Source: Steroidobacter agaridevorans (GTDB lineage Bacteria; Pseudomonadota; Gammaproteobacteria; Steroidobacterales; Steroidobacteraceae). From it: a stretch of 64,000 bases of DNA. The stretch covers positions 261,956-325,955 of the forward strand of contig NZ_BLJO01000007.1 in the NCBI RefSeq assembly GCF_009932555.1, written 5' to 3'. The translations under genes and the position numbers were made by a program. The notes under the pieces are model-generated. The model saw only the letters and a program-made list of their open reading frames with translations. It ran no database searches and was not told the DNA's origin. Shown here piece by piece: positions 63,227-64,000 of the stretch. Numbering within the stretch: the stretch's first letter is position 1; every line of letters starts with the position of its first letter.

Positions 63227-64000
63227 AAATCGTCAAAGTCGAAGCGTTCCCGATTCAAGCGGAACCCATCGACAGCCGCAGCTACTGGGGCAGCCGCGCT
63301 TGGGGCGCGGAGCGTGCCGCAGGCCAGGCGGAGCTCTCGACTGAATATCCCGTCCCGCTGCGAAGAAAGTTTGTTTATTCACGAACCATCGACACCGTCA
63401 TCGTCCGCATCGAAACCGACAGCGGCCACGTTGGCTGGGGCGAAGCGAAAGCTCCGGTCGCGCCGCAGGCCACGGCGAAGATCGTCGATCTGCTGCTCAA
63501 AGATATTCTGATCGGCGCCGATCCCCGCGACGTGCTCGTGCTCTGGGAACGAATGTATGCGGGCATGCGGGTCCGCGGACACCGCGCCGGCTTCTATATC
63601 GAAGCGATCGCGGGAGTCGACATCGCGCTGTGGGACCTGGCGGGTCAAGCCGCCGGCGCCCCTATCTCAACCTTGCTCGGCGGCAAAATGCGGGAAAGCG
63701 TGCGCGTTTATGCCTCGGGCATTCCCTCGCTCCCCCTGGAGGCGCCCGATGAAGCCATCGCAGAGCTGGTTGAAGAAGCACGGTCACTTCGAGCCGCGGG
63801 TTACACCGGCGTCAAAATGGCGATCGGCCGCGGCGTGCGCGGCGACTTACGGGCGATCCGGGCGATCCGCGATGGAGTCGGTGACGATTTCACCATCTAC
63901 GCCGACGCCGCGGGTGTTTATTCGCGCGCCGATGCGATGCGGCTCGGCGAAGCGATGGAAGAGCTGGGCGTCGGATTCTTCGAAATGCCGATTCCTCCCG
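63223..64000 (+). CDS. Enolase-superfamily dehydratase, cut by the window end
   Basis: The first 259 codons of a mandelate racemase/muconate lactonising-type enzyme. Capping domain 1-120 (DTVIVRIETDSGHVGWGEAKAP, EAIAGVDIALWDLAGQAAGAPI), barrel Lys in TGVKMAIGRG and metal Asp in FTIYADAAGVYS; the Glu ligand region FFEMPIPP falls on the last bases. AGGAGG precedes the ATG, which overlaps the GH105 stop (ATGA). Sequence differs widely from the dehydratase at 54789, so a second acid is likely. Confidence 0.88.
   Translation, partial: MKIVKVEAFPIQAEPIDSRSYWGSRAWGAERAAGQAELSTEYPVPLRRKFVYSRTIDTVIVRIETDSGHVGWGEAKAPVAPQATAKIVDLLLKDILIGADPRDVLVLWERMYAGMRVRGHRAGFYIEAIAGVDIALWDLAGQAAGAPISTLLGGKMRESVRVYASGIPSLPLEAPDEAIAELVEEARSLRAAGYTGVKMAIGRGVRGDLRAIRAIRDGVGDDFTIYADAAGVYSRADAMRLGEAMEELGVGFFEMPIPP

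Noticed and set aside
1-64000. tRNA, rRNA, CRISPR arrays, insertion sequences, prophage or replication origin
   Set aside because: No repeat-spacer pattern, transposase, integrase, tRNA-like cloverleaf or origin features were recognised by eye; short RNAs could still be missed.

Overview
The window reads as a chromosomal stretch of a GC-rich Gram-negative bacterium, most likely a gammaproteobacterium of the Steroidobacter/Nevskia/Xanthomonas type. Reasons: an MltB-type lytic transglycosylase, four large TonB-dependent receptors (two of the Xanthomonas/Caulobacter kind), many lipoproteins, Kdp, MocR and LytTR genes, and dense operons joined by ATGA or TGATG overlaps. The taxon is inferred from gene content. 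I see no rRNA, tRNA, CRISPR, phage or insertion sequence.

Layout. (1) 1-8.7 kb: the end of a GH105 hydrolase, mltB, a DUF2238 membrane protein, an aldo/keto reductase, a CocE/NonD hydrolase, a secreted M6 metalloprotease and a secreted tandem-VOC protein. (2) 8.7-17.2 kb: a minus-strand operon of TonB receptor, MFS transporter, type-B carboxylesterase, acyl-CoA ligase, TetR regulator and beta-oxidation-type SDR, suited to taking up an ester and activating the released acid. (3) 17.4-19.2 kb: an SDR, a broken SDR and a small lipoprotein. (4) 19.3-29 kb: a glycan locus with two GH43 enzymes, two sulfatases, a TonB receptor and a LytS/LytTR two-component pair. (5) 29-42.4 kb: a membrane-anchored MDR oxidoreductase, an outer-membrane barrel protein, kdpFABC preceded by an unannotated-looking small membrane ORF, EthD and AhpD-like proteins, an alpha/beta hydrolase, an SMP-30 protein, a DUF488 protein, an SGNH hydrolase and a MocR regulator. 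(6) 42.4-49 kb: a gallate module of MFS transporter, AraC regulator, YagU-like protein, TonB receptor and gallate dioxygenase. (7) 49-52.1 kb: EF-hand, CBS, SRPBCC and unknown genes. (8) 52.2-64 kb: two divergent operons for sugar acids: KDPGal aldolase, MFS, IclR, enolase-superfamily dehydratase and DapA-like aldolase on the minus strand; TonB receptor, SDR, KDGal kinase, SMP-30 lactonase, GH105 hydrolase and a second enolase-superfamily enzyme (cut by the window end) on the plus strand.

The recurring theme is one module per substrate: an outer-membrane receptor, usually an inner-membrane MFS carrier, the catabolic enzymes and a dedicated regulator. Region 8 holds every step of a De Ley-Doudoroff-type route: sugar dehydrogenase, lactonase, acid dehydratase, 2-keto-3-deoxy acid kinase, phospho-keto-deoxy acid aldolase. 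Region 6 holds uptake and ring cleavage for gallate but not the later steps. Region 4 couples desulfation with arabinosidase-type cleavage. No wholly new system is evident. The most unusual items are the small membrane ORF ahead of kdpF, the hairpin covering the ribosome site of the AhpD-like gene, the basic tail on the TetR regulator, the decayed SDR, the extra open frame behind the 51.6 kb unknown gene, and several perfect palindromes or direct repeats in divergent promoter regions.
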